From Bin87 sp965116565 (GTDB taxonomy: Bacteria > Chloroflexota > Dehalococcoidia > Lucifugimonadales > UBA3495), in contig OZ220699.1 in the NCBI GenBank assembly GCA_965116565.1, positions 3,410,001-3,474,000 on the forward strand: 64,000 nucleotides of DNA, given 5' to 3'. Positions 40,802 to 49,678 of this stretch are shown here, piece by piece (the stretch's first letter is position 1; the number at the start of each line of letters is the position of its first letter). The notes below the pieces were generated by a model. That model saw only the letters and a program-made list of their open reading frames with translations. It was not told the origin of the DNA and searched no databases. The translations under genes were made by a program, and so were the position numbers.

Positions 40802-40830
40802 AACGGCTCCCGAATTCATCGGGAGCCGTT
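40802..40830. terminator. Bidirectional terminator hairpin
   Basis: AACGGCTCCCGA (40802-40813) and TCGGGAGCCGTT (40819-40830) pair perfectly around ATTCA, between the convergent agmatinase-like and GMC genes. The A-rich left flank and T-rich right base allow use in both directions. Confidence 0.8.
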
Positions 40831-40850
40831 GAGTTCCGTGTACCTGGAAT

Positions 40851-42398
40851 TCAGTCGCCGCGGAGGATGAACTCGGAGACGCGTTCGCCGATCATCATGG
40901 TGGTGACGTTGGTGTTGGCGCGGATGCAGTCGGGCATGATGGACGCGTCAACGACGCGGATGTTTTCCAGCCCGTGAACCTTGCCGTACTGGTCGACGAC
41001 GGCCATGGGATCCGAGGCTGGGCCCATCTTGCAGGTGCAGGATATGTGCTGGGCGGTGGAGACGTTGCTGCGGAGCCAGTGGTCCAGAGCGTCGTCGGAC
41101 GCCAGGTCGGAGTCCAGAGGTTCGGTGCGCTCCTGGATGATGTCCTTGAAATCGCCGTGTTCGCCCAACTGGACAGCGATGCGTACGCCGTCGCGCAAAC
41201 GTTTCCGGTCGAACTCTTCCGTCAGATAATTGTAGTCGAGGTAGGGTTGCTGATGGGGGTCCGTGGAGCTGAGGCGCAGTTCACCCGAGCCGACAGCGAG
41301 GTAGATGGACACGGACGCCCTGATGCCCAGGGGAGCCATCCGGTCGCCGCCGCGGATGACCTGCTCGGTGGCGAAGGAGGAGAAGATCATGATCATGTCG
41401 TTGCGCAGGTCCGAGCCTTCAGCGGTGTACTTCAGGCACGTCTGGATGCGTGGCGCGAATCCGTCGAGCTCGAAATCCGGCCTGGTGCGCCAGGTGACGG
41501 GCACGATAGGATGGTCGCGGAGGTTCTGGCCAACGCCGGCGAGGTCGTGAACGACGGGGATGCCGTGGCTGCGCAGGTGATCGGCCGGACCGACGCCGGA
41601 TAACATCAGGAGTTGGGGCGAGGCTATGGCGCCGCCGCTGAGGATGATCTGGTCGGCTTCAACGGTGAAGATTTCACCGCCGCTTTCGACCATGACGCCG
41701 GTGGCGCGGTTGCCGTCGAAAATCACGCGGTGGACCGTGCAGTTGGGCCGCAGGGTCAGGTTGAGGCGATTGCGTGCCGGGTCCAGGTAACCCAGGGCGG
41801 TGCTCCAGCGGATGCCGTTGGGGTTGTTGAACGGCGTGGGGCCGATCCCGGTTGAGTCGGGGCTGTTGTGGTCGTCGGTGTGCGGGAAGCCATAGGCCCG
41901 GGCGGCGTTGTAGAACGCGGCCTGGGCGGGGCGCCATTCCTCGCGCTTAAAACGGCGGGCGATGATCGGTCCGTCGTTCCCGTGAAAGTCATCGGAAAAG
42001 TCGGTGTCGGTTTCCAGTCGGCGGAAGCATCCCAGAACGTTCTGGAAACTCCACTCGTCGTTGCCCATGGCGGCCCAGGTATCGTAGTCCTCGGGGACGC
42101 CCCGCAGGAACATCTGGCCGTTGATAGCGCTGGAACCGCCGGTGACCTTGCCGCGAGGCACCATGATCTCGGGGTTCTCGGCGGTGCCGTAGCCGGTGAA
42201 CTGCCAGTTGTGATCGCTGGTCATGACGTCGGTGGCGGTGGCGTAGCCGAACTTGACCTCGTCGGGCAGGTGGTCAAAATTGGGATAGTCCGGGCCGGCT
42301 TCGAGCAACAGGACGGAACGATTGGGATCCTCGCTCAAACGGGTCGCGACGATGGATCCGGCGGAGCCGGCGCCGATCACGATTACGTCGTACTTCAA
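40851..42398 (-). CDS. GMC-family FAD oxidoreductase, second paralogue
   Basis: A 515-residue flavoprotein with exactly the length of the protein at 13851-15398. Motifs: GAGSAGSIVATRLSED, GKVTGGSSAINGQMFLRG, and C-terminal SCTCKMGPASDPMAVVD, CIRANTNVTTMMIGERV. The His equivalent to the active-site base lies in QHISCTC. The start ATG at 42398 lies beside AGGAGGCGC. Alcohol oxidation is expected. Confidence 0.88.
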   Translation of the reverse strand: MKYDVIVIGAGSAGSIVATRLSEDPNRSVLLLEAGPDYPNFDHLPDEVKFGYATATDVMTSDHNWQFTGYGTAENPEIMVPRGKVTGGSSAINGQMFLRGVPEDYDTWAAMGNDEWSFQNVLGCFRRLETDTDFSDDFHGNDGPIIARRFKREEWRPAQAAFYNAARAYGFPHTDDHNSPDSTGIGPTPFNNPNGIRWSTALGYLDPARNRLNLTLRPNCTVHRVIFDGNRATGVMVESGGEIFTVEADQIILSGGAIASPQLLMLSGVGPADHLRSHGIPVVHDLAGVGQNLRDHPIVPVTWRTRPDFELDGFAPRIQTCLKYTAEGSDLRNDMIMIFSSFATEQVIRGGDRMAPLGIRASVSIYLAVGSGELRLSSTDPHQQPYLDYNYLTEEFDRKRLRDGVRIAVQLGEHGDFKDIIQERTEPLDSDLASDDALDHWLRSNVSTAQHISCTCKMGPASDPMAVVDQYGKVHGLENIRVVDASIMPDCIRANTNVTTMMIGERVSEFILRGD

Positions 42399-42420
42399 AA
42401 TGCGCCTCCTTGTCTTTACC

Positions 42421-42460
42421 CAGATGGATCAACAGGATAGATGGGATGATGGGATTTTAC
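42421..42460. repeat. Dispersed repeat family C, copy 3
   Basis: CAGATGGATCAACAGGATAG and ATGGGATGATGGGATTTTAC, repeating the GGAT phrase, between GMC and EamA genes. Confidence 0.55.
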
Positions 42461-42551
42461 ACCGATACGGGCGGTTGTTTTACATTGATGAACAAGGCGA
42501 CGAAATGAACAGGGCGACGAGGATGAATTATTGCGGTATTGTCGGCACGAT

Positions 42552-43421
42552 TCAGCCCGCGAAGACGCTCAACGCGATGGTGGCGGCCACGGTGAGAATC
42601 GCGCCGGCCCACTGGCTCGCGAGCGGACGTTCGCGATTGACAACGACGGCCAAAGCGATGGTGACCACGGGATGGGCAGCCGCGATGGGCGCGACGAGGG
42701 ATACCGGGGCCGATTCAACGCCGAGGTTGTAACCGACAAATCCGGCGGCGTCTACTATGCCTATGGTAACGAGCAAGGCCCACCCGCTGAAATTCCGCGG
42801 CCAACTAATGGGCACATGTTTCACGCGGGCGAAACCGTATGCGGGGATGGCGGAAACAGCCCGCACGACGAGCACCGCCAGCATGGGTCCGGCCGCCTGG
42901 GTCGCATGATCGAACAAGGCCATCGCGACGCCGATGCCCAGCATGGTCGCGAGTCCCCAAGGCAAGCCGGAACTGACCTCGGACCCGGTCAGCGGGCCAG
43001 CGGACAGCAGCAGGATCCCGATGAGGATAACGGCCATCAACGCGAGGTGGCCCGGGCCGGCGGTTTCGCCGAAGAACGCGACGACGATCAACACCGTGAT
43101 GGCGAGCCAGGCTGAGGCGGCGCTGCTGACGACCGTTACCGCGCCGCGAGCAAGTCCAGTGTAGTATGCCAAATAGGCTGCGCCCAGGGCGGTTCCCGTG
43201 AGAGACGCCCACAGGGCCAGGGCCGGCCAGTCGACGACGCGACCGCCGGAGGCGGCCTCGGCGACGACAAAGGCGGCCGGAAGGACCAGGCCGATGAGCA
43301 ACGTGAGCAGTGTCGTACTGACACTGCCGATCTGGCGCGAGGCGGTACGCGCCAGGTAGTCGGCGATTCCCCAGGCCAGGAGCCCGGAGAATCCCCAGTA
43401 GAATCCCCCAGCGAGGGCTAT
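42552..43421 (-). CDS. EamA/DMT-family transporter with no standard start codon
   Basis: The open frame, about 290 codons, covers ten hydrophobic helices in two EamA repeats (...VAPIALAGGFYWGFSGLLAW... to ...WAGAILTVAATIALSVFAG). Between the stop of the upstream gene and the first helix there is no ATG, GTG or TTG in frame; ATA at 43421 is the only start-like codon in the right position and gives normal length (289 aa). The first TTG is at 43301 and would remove the first helix. Function: drug/metabolite efflux or uptake. A mutated start codon or an unusual AUA start are the options. Confidence 0.7.
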   Translation of the reverse strand: MALAGGFYWGFSGLLAWGIADYLARTASRQIGSVSTTLLTLLIGLVLPAAFVVAEAASGGRVVDWPALALWASLTGTALGAAYLAYYTGLARGAVTVVSSAASAWLAITVLIVVAFFGETAGPGHLALMAVILIGILLLSAGPLTGSEVSSGLPWGLATMLGIGVAMALFDHATQAAGPMLAVLVVRAVSAIPAYGFARVKHVPISWPRNFSGWALLVTIGIVDAAGFVGYNLGVESAPVSLVAPIAAAHPVVTIALAVVVNRERPLASQWAGAILTVAATIALSVFAG

Positions 43422-43442
43422 GGGAGCAACCGCCGGATGGCG

Positions 43443-43994
43443 TCAGATGGGCAGCTTGGGTTCGTCGCCGTCGGGGACGTCGATCTCGAACGCGTTGGCG
43501 TTGAACGCGAGCAGGGAGTAGTAGCCCATCAGGGTCGATATCTCGGTGACGCTCAGGGCGCCATACCGGTCGATGGCAGCCTGGAAAGTGTCCTCTCCAA
43601 CACGGTGGTTGGCGAACAACTCGGTCACATAGTTGACGACGATCTGGAGGTCGTCGGACAACTGGGGCAGAGGCTTGCCATCCCGGAGGTTATCGACGAA
43701 CTCGTCGCTGATGCCCTGCTGGCGGGCGCGGGCGGCGTGGGCGTGCCAAATGTACTGGCAGTCCATGTTGCGGGCAGTGAGGATCATCACCAGCTCCTGG
43801 ATCTGCTTGGGGAGGGACCCTTCGTCGCGCAGGTAGTTGACCAAGTAGTTTGAGCGGCGTCGCATTTCGGGGCTGTTGATCATGGCGGAGCCGGGACCAC
43901 TGTCCACCACGCCGCCGGAATTTGCGGTTTCGTGGTCAAAGGCGTCGCGGAGCTGTTCGGGGACCTGGTCGCGGGTGAGTATGGGGGTTCGCAT
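43443..43994 (-). CDS. Carboxymuconolactone decarboxylase (AhpD-like) family protein
   Basis: A 183-residue helical protein: LVMILTARNMDCQYIWHAHAARARQQGISDEFVDNL matches the CMD core with the C-x-x-x-W-x-x-H pattern (one cysteine rather than CxxC). Such proteins are alkylhydroperoxidase-like or lactone decarboxylases. It lies just upstream of the EamA gene, in the same frame, and both are probably in one transcript. Confidence 0.82.
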   Translation of the reverse strand: MRTPILTRDQVPEQLRDAFDHETANSGGVVDSGPGSAMINSPEMRRRSNYLVNYLRDEGSLPKQIQELVMILTARNMDCQYIWHAHAARARQQGISDEFVDNLRDGKPLPQLSDDLQIVVNYVTELFANHRVGEDTFQAAIDRYGALSVTEISTLMGYYSLLAFNANAFEIDVPDGDEPKLPI

Positions 43995-44550
43995 GGCCTG
44001 CCTCCCTTAGTTTTGATCGATGATAGACGGCGGATTGGACAGTGGCAAGCGATTTGGAAACGCATCAGGGGGCGCCAAGGAATGCACGGTATGACGGCGC
44101 AGCGAACCAAATTCACAGGACAAGGGATATAAGGAACGTGCAGGATGCCGTTTTTGGATGGGCGGCGACGATATAGCCGCGGGCCCGGGTTGAGTCGCCG
44201 TGCCCCGAAGCGCCGGCCGCCGATAGTTCGGCAGGTTCACCACGAGCGGATGACATCACTCCCAGGCGGTAAGCGCATGACCCTGGCTACGAGAACGCAA
44301 CTGCCCGGAGTTGGTGGGGTTGCCTGCTGTGGGCGCCTCACCGGCGGGCAGGCCGAAACCTGTCAAGTACACTGATCAGGAAACATGAGCTGGGGAAAGA
44401 TTTTCTGGATATCGGCTCAAGGCCGGCAGGACGGTTTTGGTGTTAGACGAACACCTAAATCCTGGATAGTCACACGAAAACGGCTACATATCCAAGTTCG
44501 GCGAATCATAATAGAATACGTCACCTTGCCGAGGACAGGAGGGAATGGCC
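43995..44550. other. Intergenic stretch with degraded repeats
   Basis: No gene is supported. Contains family A copy 6 (44226-44250) and a GATTTTCTGGATATCGGCTC element (from 44400) related to the 35834 repeat. At 44508-44517 CATAATAGAAT suggests the -10 of the phosphotriesterase gene. Confidence 0.6.
44226..44250. repeat. Dispersed repeat family A, copy 6 (divergent)
   Basis: GTTCGGCAGGTTCACCACGAGCGGA: an eroded copy of the family. Confidence 0.6.
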
Positions 44551-45504
44551 ATGGCAACCGTGAACAGCGTGACGGGGCCGATAGATACCGACGACCTGGG
44601 CTTCACCTTGAGCCACGAGCACGTGGGCACCAACGCGGCCGGTTTGCGACACACCTATCCGGAGATCATCGACCGCGACGGCATCAGGGAACAGTCTACG
44701 GCCGCGATGGCAGCGGTGCGCGAGGACGGGGTGCGGACCATCGTGGACGTGAGCACCTTTGACCTGGGGCGGGACGTGCTACTGATTCGGGAGGTGGCCG
44801 AGGCCAGCGGGATGCAGATCATCGTGGCGACGGGCAACCATCTGGCCGTGCCCCGGCCGTTCGGCGACCTGTCGCCGGACGTGATCGCCGAGTTGTACAT
44901 TCGCGAGATCGAAGAGGGCATCGAGGGCACGGGCATCAAGGCGGGCATCATCAAGGTGGCCTCCGACGAAGGAGGAATCACGGGGCCGCAGGAAGTGGTG
45001 CTGCGGGCCGCGGCGCGGGCGCAGAAGGCGACCGGCCTGCCCATCTCGACGCACACGTGGTCGCCCGAGCGGATCGGCGAGGCGCAGGTACGGATCCTTG
45101 AAGAGGAGGGTGTTGACCTGGACAAGGTGTACATCGGGCACAGCAACGACGACACGGACCTGGACTACCTTTTCGGCCTGCTCAACAAAGGCGTGTGGCT
45201 GGGACTGGACCGATATCCCGGTGGAACGAGACCCGGCACACCGAACTGGGAGCAGCGTACGGAGGTTGCCAAGGCCCTGATGGACGCCGGGTTCACCCAC
45301 CGCATTTTCCTGTCCCACGACTACTCCGTTCCCAAAGCGCGACACGGCGCTGAGGTGCAGGAACAACGACGTCGGGCGAATCCGGACGAGTACAACTTCA
45401 TTCCCCGATACGTGCTGCCCAGGCTGAAGGAAATGGGGGCGTCGGACGAGGATATTCGCCAGATCACGGTGGAGAACGCGCGACGGTTTTTCGCGGGGGA
45501 GTAG
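44551..45504 (+). CDS. Phosphotriesterase-family metal hydrolase
   Basis: A 317-residue TIM-barrel amidohydrolase, phosphotriesterase/PLL-like. The metal motif HEH is at H22 and H24; further ligands appear as K in GIIKVAS, H in STHTWS, H in YIGHSND and D in LSHDYSVP. AGGAGG precedes the second of two close ATGs (44551), which is taken as start. Members act on lactones or phosphoesters; an N-acylhomoserine lactonase or phosphotriesterase activity is possible. The -10 is at about 44512. Confidence 0.88.
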   Translation: MATVNSVTGPIDTDDLGFTLSHEHVGTNAAGLRHTYPEIIDRDGIREQSTAAMAAVREDGVRTIVDVSTFDLGRDVLLIREVAEASGMQIIVATGNHLAVPRPFGDLSPDVIAELYIREIEEGIEGTGIKAGIIKVASDEGGITGPQEVVLRAAARAQKATGLPISTHTWSPERIGEAQVRILEEEGVDLDKVYIGHSNDDTDLDYLFGLLNKGVWLGLDRYPGGTRPGTPNWEQRTEVAKALMDAGFTHRIFLSHDYSVPKARHGAEVQEQRRRANPDEYNFIPRYVLPRLKEMGASDEDIRQITVENARRFFAGE

Positions 45505-45513
45505 GGCGTGTTA

Positions 45514-45519
45514 TACAAT
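45514..45519 (+). promoter_or_regulatory. -10 box for protease module 3
   Basis: TACAAT within TATACAATAAT, 43 bases before the ATG of the small partner gene, which has an AAAGGAGA ribosome-binding site. Confidence 0.5.
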
Positions 45520-45561
45520 AATCGCCCCGGTCGGAGCATAGATTGGCAAAGGAGACGGGAC

Positions 45562-45867
45562 ATGGTTTCCGGGAACGAAGAGACCTTGGTATCCGATAGT
45601 GCGGAGCCTGTGACGCAGTCGGGTGGCGAGCATGTCCTGATCGAAATGCGGGACTACGCCGAACGCTCCCAGCAGTTGCTGAACATGCGGCCCGAATTGA
45701 CGCAAAAATATCCCGACCAGTGGGTTGCGCTGACCGAGACGCGCACTCTGGTAGTTGCGGACTCCATCGAAGGAATCGTGGCCAAAATCAAGGAGATTGG
45801 CGAACGTCCTGAATTCGCAGCGACCAAGTATCTAAATACGCGACCCCGACGGATGATCCCCGGATGA
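45562..45867 (+). CDS. DUF5678-like small partner protein (module 3)
   Basis: A 101-residue protein. The core QLLNMRPELTQKYPDQWVALTETRTLVVADS and the end TRPRRMIPG match the module 1 partner at 32944. The stop is four bases before the protease start. Function unknown; the protein is short, acidic at the N-terminus and predicted soluble. Confidence 0.7.
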   Translation: MVSGNEETLVSDSAEPVTQSGGEHVLIEMRDYAERSQQLLNMRPELTQKYPDQWVALTETRTLVVADSIEGIVAKIKEIGERPEFAATKYLNTRPRRMIPG

Positions 45868-45871
45868 GTCA

Positions 45872-46276
45872 GTGATAGCAGGTTATTTTGAACCTGATGG
45901 GCGGCCCTACGTTCGAGGCCGCCTGTTTCTGCCCCGGTTGGGGGTCCGCGGAGATGTCGATTTTCTGATTGATACGGGAGCGGTCTCTACTGTGCTGCAT
46001 CCGGGAGACGGCGCGCGGCTGAGTTGCCCTTTCGACGAACTGCTTCTCCCGGTGGCATATGAGGGAGTAGGCGGGGCTCATACCTACTACAGGGAAGGCG
46101 CGGTCGTCACATTCAACGACAGCAGTTCCAATCTAGATTTCCGTATTGAAATCTCTATTGCCAAGCCCGGGCCCTCCAACGACGGCCTTGATTCGCTACT
46201 GGGGCGCGACATTCTGAACCGCATGCGGATGGACTACGATTTCCGGCAGGCTCGGCTTGAGTTGGTGAATCCTTGA
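45872..46276 (+). CDS. Retropepsin-like aspartyl protease (module 3)
   Basis: A 134-residue paralogue of the protein at 33231: IAGYFEPDGRPYVRGRL matches ITGYFDRDEPYVQGRV, the catalytic DTG is in DFLIDTGAVSTVLHPGDG, and SLLGRDILNRMRMDYD fits SLLGRDFINFRLLHYD. GTG is the start. Its stop overlaps the TTG of the next MFS gene (TTGA), so translation is coupled. Confidence 0.85.
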   Translation: MIAGYFEPDGRPYVRGRLFLPRLGVRGDVDFLIDTGAVSTVLHPGDGARLSCPFDELLLPVAYEGVGGAHTYYREGAVVTFNDSSSNLDFRIEISIAKPGPSNDGLDSLLGRDILNRMRMDYDFRQARLELVNP

Positions 46277-47790
46277 TCGCATCGTTAGCCGGCAGTCCGC
46301 GGTTCAAGTGGTATGCCTTCACCGCGATGGCGGTGGGCATTTTCGCATCGGTGGTGGACCACGGCAGCGTGGGGGTGGCGCTGCCCACGATAGCCACCCA
46401 CTTCCACGCTGACATACCCAGCGTGCAGTGGCTGATGATCGGGTTCGCCATGACCATCATCGCCCTGCTGCTGCCCATGGGCCGGCTGGCGGACCTGATC
46501 GGAGCCAAGCGTGTATTCGTGATGGGATCGCTGGTGATCATAGGCGGGTCGATGGCGGCCGGCACCTCGACGGACCTGGCGGTACTGATCGTAGCGCGCC
46601 TGCTGCAAGGCACGGGCGCGGCCATGACCCAAGGGACGGGGATGGCGATCGTCATCGGGGCGTTCCCGCCGAGCGAGCGGGGCAAGGCGATCGGCCTGAT
46701 CATGACCATGGTGGGAACGGGCGCGGTCGCGGGCCCGGCGTTGGGCGGCTTGCTGGTGGATGCGTTCGGCTGGCGGGCGGTGTTCTTTGCCACGATACCA
46801 ATGGTGGTGGCCAGCATTGCGCTGAGCCTCGCCGTGTTGCCCGGCGGGAACGAACCGCGCAGAGTCCGCAGCGCAAACCAGACGCGATTCGACTGGCTGG
46901 GAGCATTTCTGTCGTCCAGCGCGCTGTTGGCTCTGCTGTTGGGTATATCCAACGCGCATCGCGCCGGTTGGACCTCGCCACCGATACTGGCGGCAGTCTG
47001 TTTATTCGGCGTGCTGCTGGCAACGTTCGTGTGGTGGGAGCTACGGTACTCGAGCCCGATGCTGGAACTTCGGCTGTTCCGGCGCCGGAACTTCTTCCTG
47101 GGGGTTACCGCCAATTACCTGATGTTCATGGGGAGCTCGGCGGTGCTGTTCATGACGCCGTTCTACCTGCAGAACGTGCTGGGTTACAAACCGTCGGAGG
47201 CCGGACTGGCGGTGGTGCCGGGAGCGATGTGCATGGCGATACTGGGGCCGTTGAGCGGCCGCCTGTCGGACCGTTTTGGATGGCGCAAATTCACGGTGGC
47301 TGGTCTCGTCCTGTCCACCACGGGCATCGCGATCCTGTCGCGGATAAGCGCCGACTCGTCCCTGTTCCACGTGATTCCGGCGCTGATGATGACCAGCAGC
47401 GGCATGGGCACGTTTTACTCACCAAATTCCAGCTCGATTCTGAGCGCGGTGGACCGAGACAATCACGGAGTGATCTCAGGGCTGGTGAACTTGATCCGCA
47501 ACGCGGGCAACGTGGTCAGCATCGCAGTGGCCACGGCCATCGTAACGGCCACGATGGGGTCGCTGGGCTACGAGCCGAGCCTGGACGCCGTGCGACACGG
47601 TGGCTCCGAGGGGGTGGGCGCGGCCTTTACGACGGGACTGCGATACGCTTACATTGCCATGATGGGATCACTGCTGGTGGCGCTGTTCCTATCCGCGCTG
47701 CCCACGCACCGGGAAGGTCAAACCACGCAGGAGCCGGCTCCTCGAGAAGCGGGACTCCGAACGGTGGCAGGCCAAGCACAGGAGGACTAG
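46273..47790 (+). CDS. DHA2-type MFS exporter
   Basis: A 505-residue transporter with 14 predicted helices, EmrB/QacA type. It has the loop motif GRLADLIGAKRVF and motif C-like GTGAVAGPALGGLL; LSGRLSDRFGWRKF follows in the second half. TTG start overlaps the protease stop by four bases. The C-terminal tail is hydrophilic. Multidrug or metabolite efflux is expected. Four bases after its stop region begins the ThDP enzyme. Confidence 0.87.
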   Translation: MIASLAGSPRFKWYAFTAMAVGIFASVVDHGSVGVALPTIATHFHADIPSVQWLMIGFAMTIIALLLPMGRLADLIGAKRVFVMGSLVIIGGSMAAGTSTDLAVLIVARLLQGTGAAMTQGTGMAIVIGAFPPSERGKAIGLIMTMVGTGAVAGPALGGLLVDAFGWRAVFFATIPMVVASIALSLAVLPGGNEPRRVRSANQTRFDWLGAFLSSSALLALLLGISNAHRAGWTSPPILAAVCLFGVLLATFVWWELRYSSPMLELRLFRRRNFFLGVTANYLMFMGSSAVLFMTPFYLQNVLGYKPSEAGLAVVPGAMCMAILGPLSGRLSDRFGWRKFTVAGLVLSTTGIAILSRISADSSLFHVIPALMMTSSGMGTFYSPNSSSILSAVDRDNHGVISGLVNLIRNAGNVVSIAVATAIVTATMGSLGYEPSLDAVRHGGSEGVGAAFTTGLRYAYIAMMGSLLVALFLSALPTHREGQTTQEPAPREAGLRTVAGQAQED

Positions 47791-47793
47791 ATC

Positions 47794-49494
47794 ATGACGA
47801 CGACCACACGAGACGGCGGCGAGGCCATCCTCGAGGCGTTTCGCAACCTTGGCATCGATTACATCATCTCATCGCCGGGCTCGGAATGGGCGCCGGTATG
47901 GGAGGCACTGGCGCGTCAGCAGATCAACGAGACGCCGGGGCCGCGCTACATCAACTGCTGGCATGAGACCCTCGCGGTGAACATGGCGTCCGGATACACG
48001 CGGGTGACGGGCAAGATGCAGGCGGTGCTGCTGCATGCCGGCGTGGGGCTCCTGCAGGGCAGCATGGGCATCCAGGGCGCGGTGATGGGCGAGGTGCCGA
48101 TGCTGGTGTGCTCGGGCGAGGCTATCAGCTACGGGGAGGATCCGGAACTGGATCCCCAGGCGCAGTGGTACCGCAACCTGAGCGTGGTTGGCGGCCCGGA
48201 CCGTTTCGCCAACGCATTCACCAAGTGGAGCGGGAAGGCGACGAGCCCTCACACGCTGTACGAGCAGCTGGTCAGGGCCGGGGAGCTGGCGCAGCGGGTA
48301 CCGCAAGGGCCGACCTTCATGGACATTCCCATTGAGACGATGATCCACGACTGGACGCCCGGCAGCAAGATACGAATGGTTGCGGGGGCGCCGAAAACGC
48401 GGCCGGCCGACGAGGACATCGCTGCCCTCGCCGAACTGGTGGCGCAGAGCAAGTCCCCGTTGATCATCACCGACAGCGCCGGGCGGGACGTGCAAGGATT
48501 CAACAACCTGGTGGCTCTGGCCGAACTGTTCGCCATCCCGGTGGTGGAGAGCGCGGCGCTGTACGCCAACTTCCCCAAGAGCCACCCGCTCTATCTGGGC
48601 GGAGAGTCGGAACGCTACCTGAACGACGCCGATCTGGTCATCCTGGCCGGCAGCCGCGCGCCGTGGTATCCGCCGCAGAACGGGCCGCAGCGCGCGACCG
48701 TCGTGGCGATGGGCGAGACGGTGATCAAAGAGTACATGGTGTACCAGAACCTTTTCGCCGACCGGTATGTGGAGGGAGATCTGACCCTGGGGTTGGGATT
48801 GTTGGCGGAGGCGTTGCGTCCTGAGGCGGCAAAACAGCAGGGCCAAATCGAAGACCGGCGGCAACGGTGGTCCGAGGAACACGACCGGCTGGCGGAAGCC
48901 ACCCGTGCAGCGGAGTCGTCGGCCAGCGGTAGCAGCCCCATCGACCCGGCGTGGCTGGGCGCGGCGCTGAGTGAGGCGATGCCCGAGGACGTAGTGTACG
49001 CGGAGGAGGTGACCACGCACCGGGGCTCGGTGGGTCGGCATGTGCGGTGGGACAAACCGCAGAGCTACTACAAGACCAACGGCGGCTTGGGTCAGGGTTT
49101 GGGTCTGGCGCTGGGCGTGAAACTGGCCAAACGCGACCAACCGGTGGTGGCCCTGATGGGCGACGGGGGGTTCCTGTACAACCCGGTGACGCAGTGCTTC
49201 GGCGTGGCCTACGAGGCCAACCTGCCCTTCCTCACCGTGCTGTATAACAACGGCGGCTACGAGGCGATGCGCGGGAACCACCTGGCCTATTATCCGGAAG
49301 GGGCCGCGTCGCAATCCGGTATCTGGCACGGCGTACACATACCCGGACCGGACTACGCAAAGCTGGTGGAACCGTTCGGCGGCTACGGCGAGCGGGTGGA
49401 GGATCCGGCCGACCTGCACCAGGCGTTGCGCAACGGGCTGAAGGCGGTGCAGGAGGGTCGGATCGCGTTGATCGACGTTGTGCTGAATAAGTGA
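47794..49494 (+). CDS. ThDP-dependent enzyme, acetolactate-synthase-like
   Basis: A 566-residue pyruvate-oxidase/decarboxylase-fold protein. It has the N-terminal ThDP-activating glutamate in CWHETLA (E58), a central FAD-like DHS domain and the C-terminal ThDP motif starting MGDGGFLYN (about 456) and ending LYNNGGYEA. The family includes acetolactate synthase, benzoylformate decarboxylase and oxalyl-CoA decarboxylase; the reaction is not certain. It is cotranscribed with the MFS exporter and protease module 3, with three bases between. Confidence 0.85.
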   Translation: MTTTTRDGGEAILEAFRNLGIDYIISSPGSEWAPVWEALARQQINETPGPRYINCWHETLAVNMASGYTRVTGKMQAVLLHAGVGLLQGSMGIQGAVMGEVPMLVCSGEAISYGEDPELDPQAQWYRNLSVVGGPDRFANAFTKWSGKATSPHTLYEQLVRAGELAQRVPQGPTFMDIPIETMIHDWTPGSKIRMVAGAPKTRPADEDIAALAELVAQSKSPLIITDSAGRDVQGFNNLVALAELFAIPVVESAALYANFPKSHPLYLGGESERYLNDADLVILAGSRAPWYPPQNGPQRATVVAMGETVIKEYMVYQNLFADRYVEGDLTLGLGLLAEALRPEAAKQQGQIEDRRQRWSEEHDRLAEATRAAESSASGSSPIDPAWLGAALSEAMPEDVVYAEEVTTHRGSVGRHVRWDKPQSYYKTNGGLGQGLGLALGVKLAKRDQPVVALMGDGGFLYNPVTQCFGVAYEANLPFLTVLYNNGGYEAMRGNHLAYYPEGAASQSGIWHGVHIPGPDYAKLVEPFGGYGERVEDPADLHQALRNGLKAVQEGRIALIDVVLNK

Positions 49495-49558
49495 CGGCTG
49501 GCCGGGCTCGCGCCCATCCATGCACGATGGTCCGGAAAGGTCATCATGAACCAGACAG

Positions 49559-49586
49559 GTAGGGGCGACGCATGCGTCGCCCCTAC
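49559..49586. repeat. Dispersed palindrome family B, copy 3
   Basis: GTAGGGGCGACGCA followed directly by its inverse TGCGTCGCCCCTAC, a perfect 28-base palindrome between convergent genes. Confidence 0.85.
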
Positions 49587-49646
49587 GAATACATCGATCA
49601 GCGGCGGCGAATCCGGGAACTGAAGGCGCGAGGGGCTTTGACCTTC

Positions 49647-49678
49647 ACCCCATCCCCCGCCCTTGACGGGAGAGGGTG
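49647..49678. repeat. CCC...GGGAGAGGG element
   Basis: ACCCCATCCCCCGCCCTTGA followed by CGGGAGAGGGTG; similar to the 2624 inverted repeat. Confidence 0.55.

Noticed and set aside
47869..49521. 550-codon antisense frame opposite the ThDP enzyme
   Set aside because: His/Arg/Val-rich shadow of a well-supported gene; no ribosome-binding site or family pattern.
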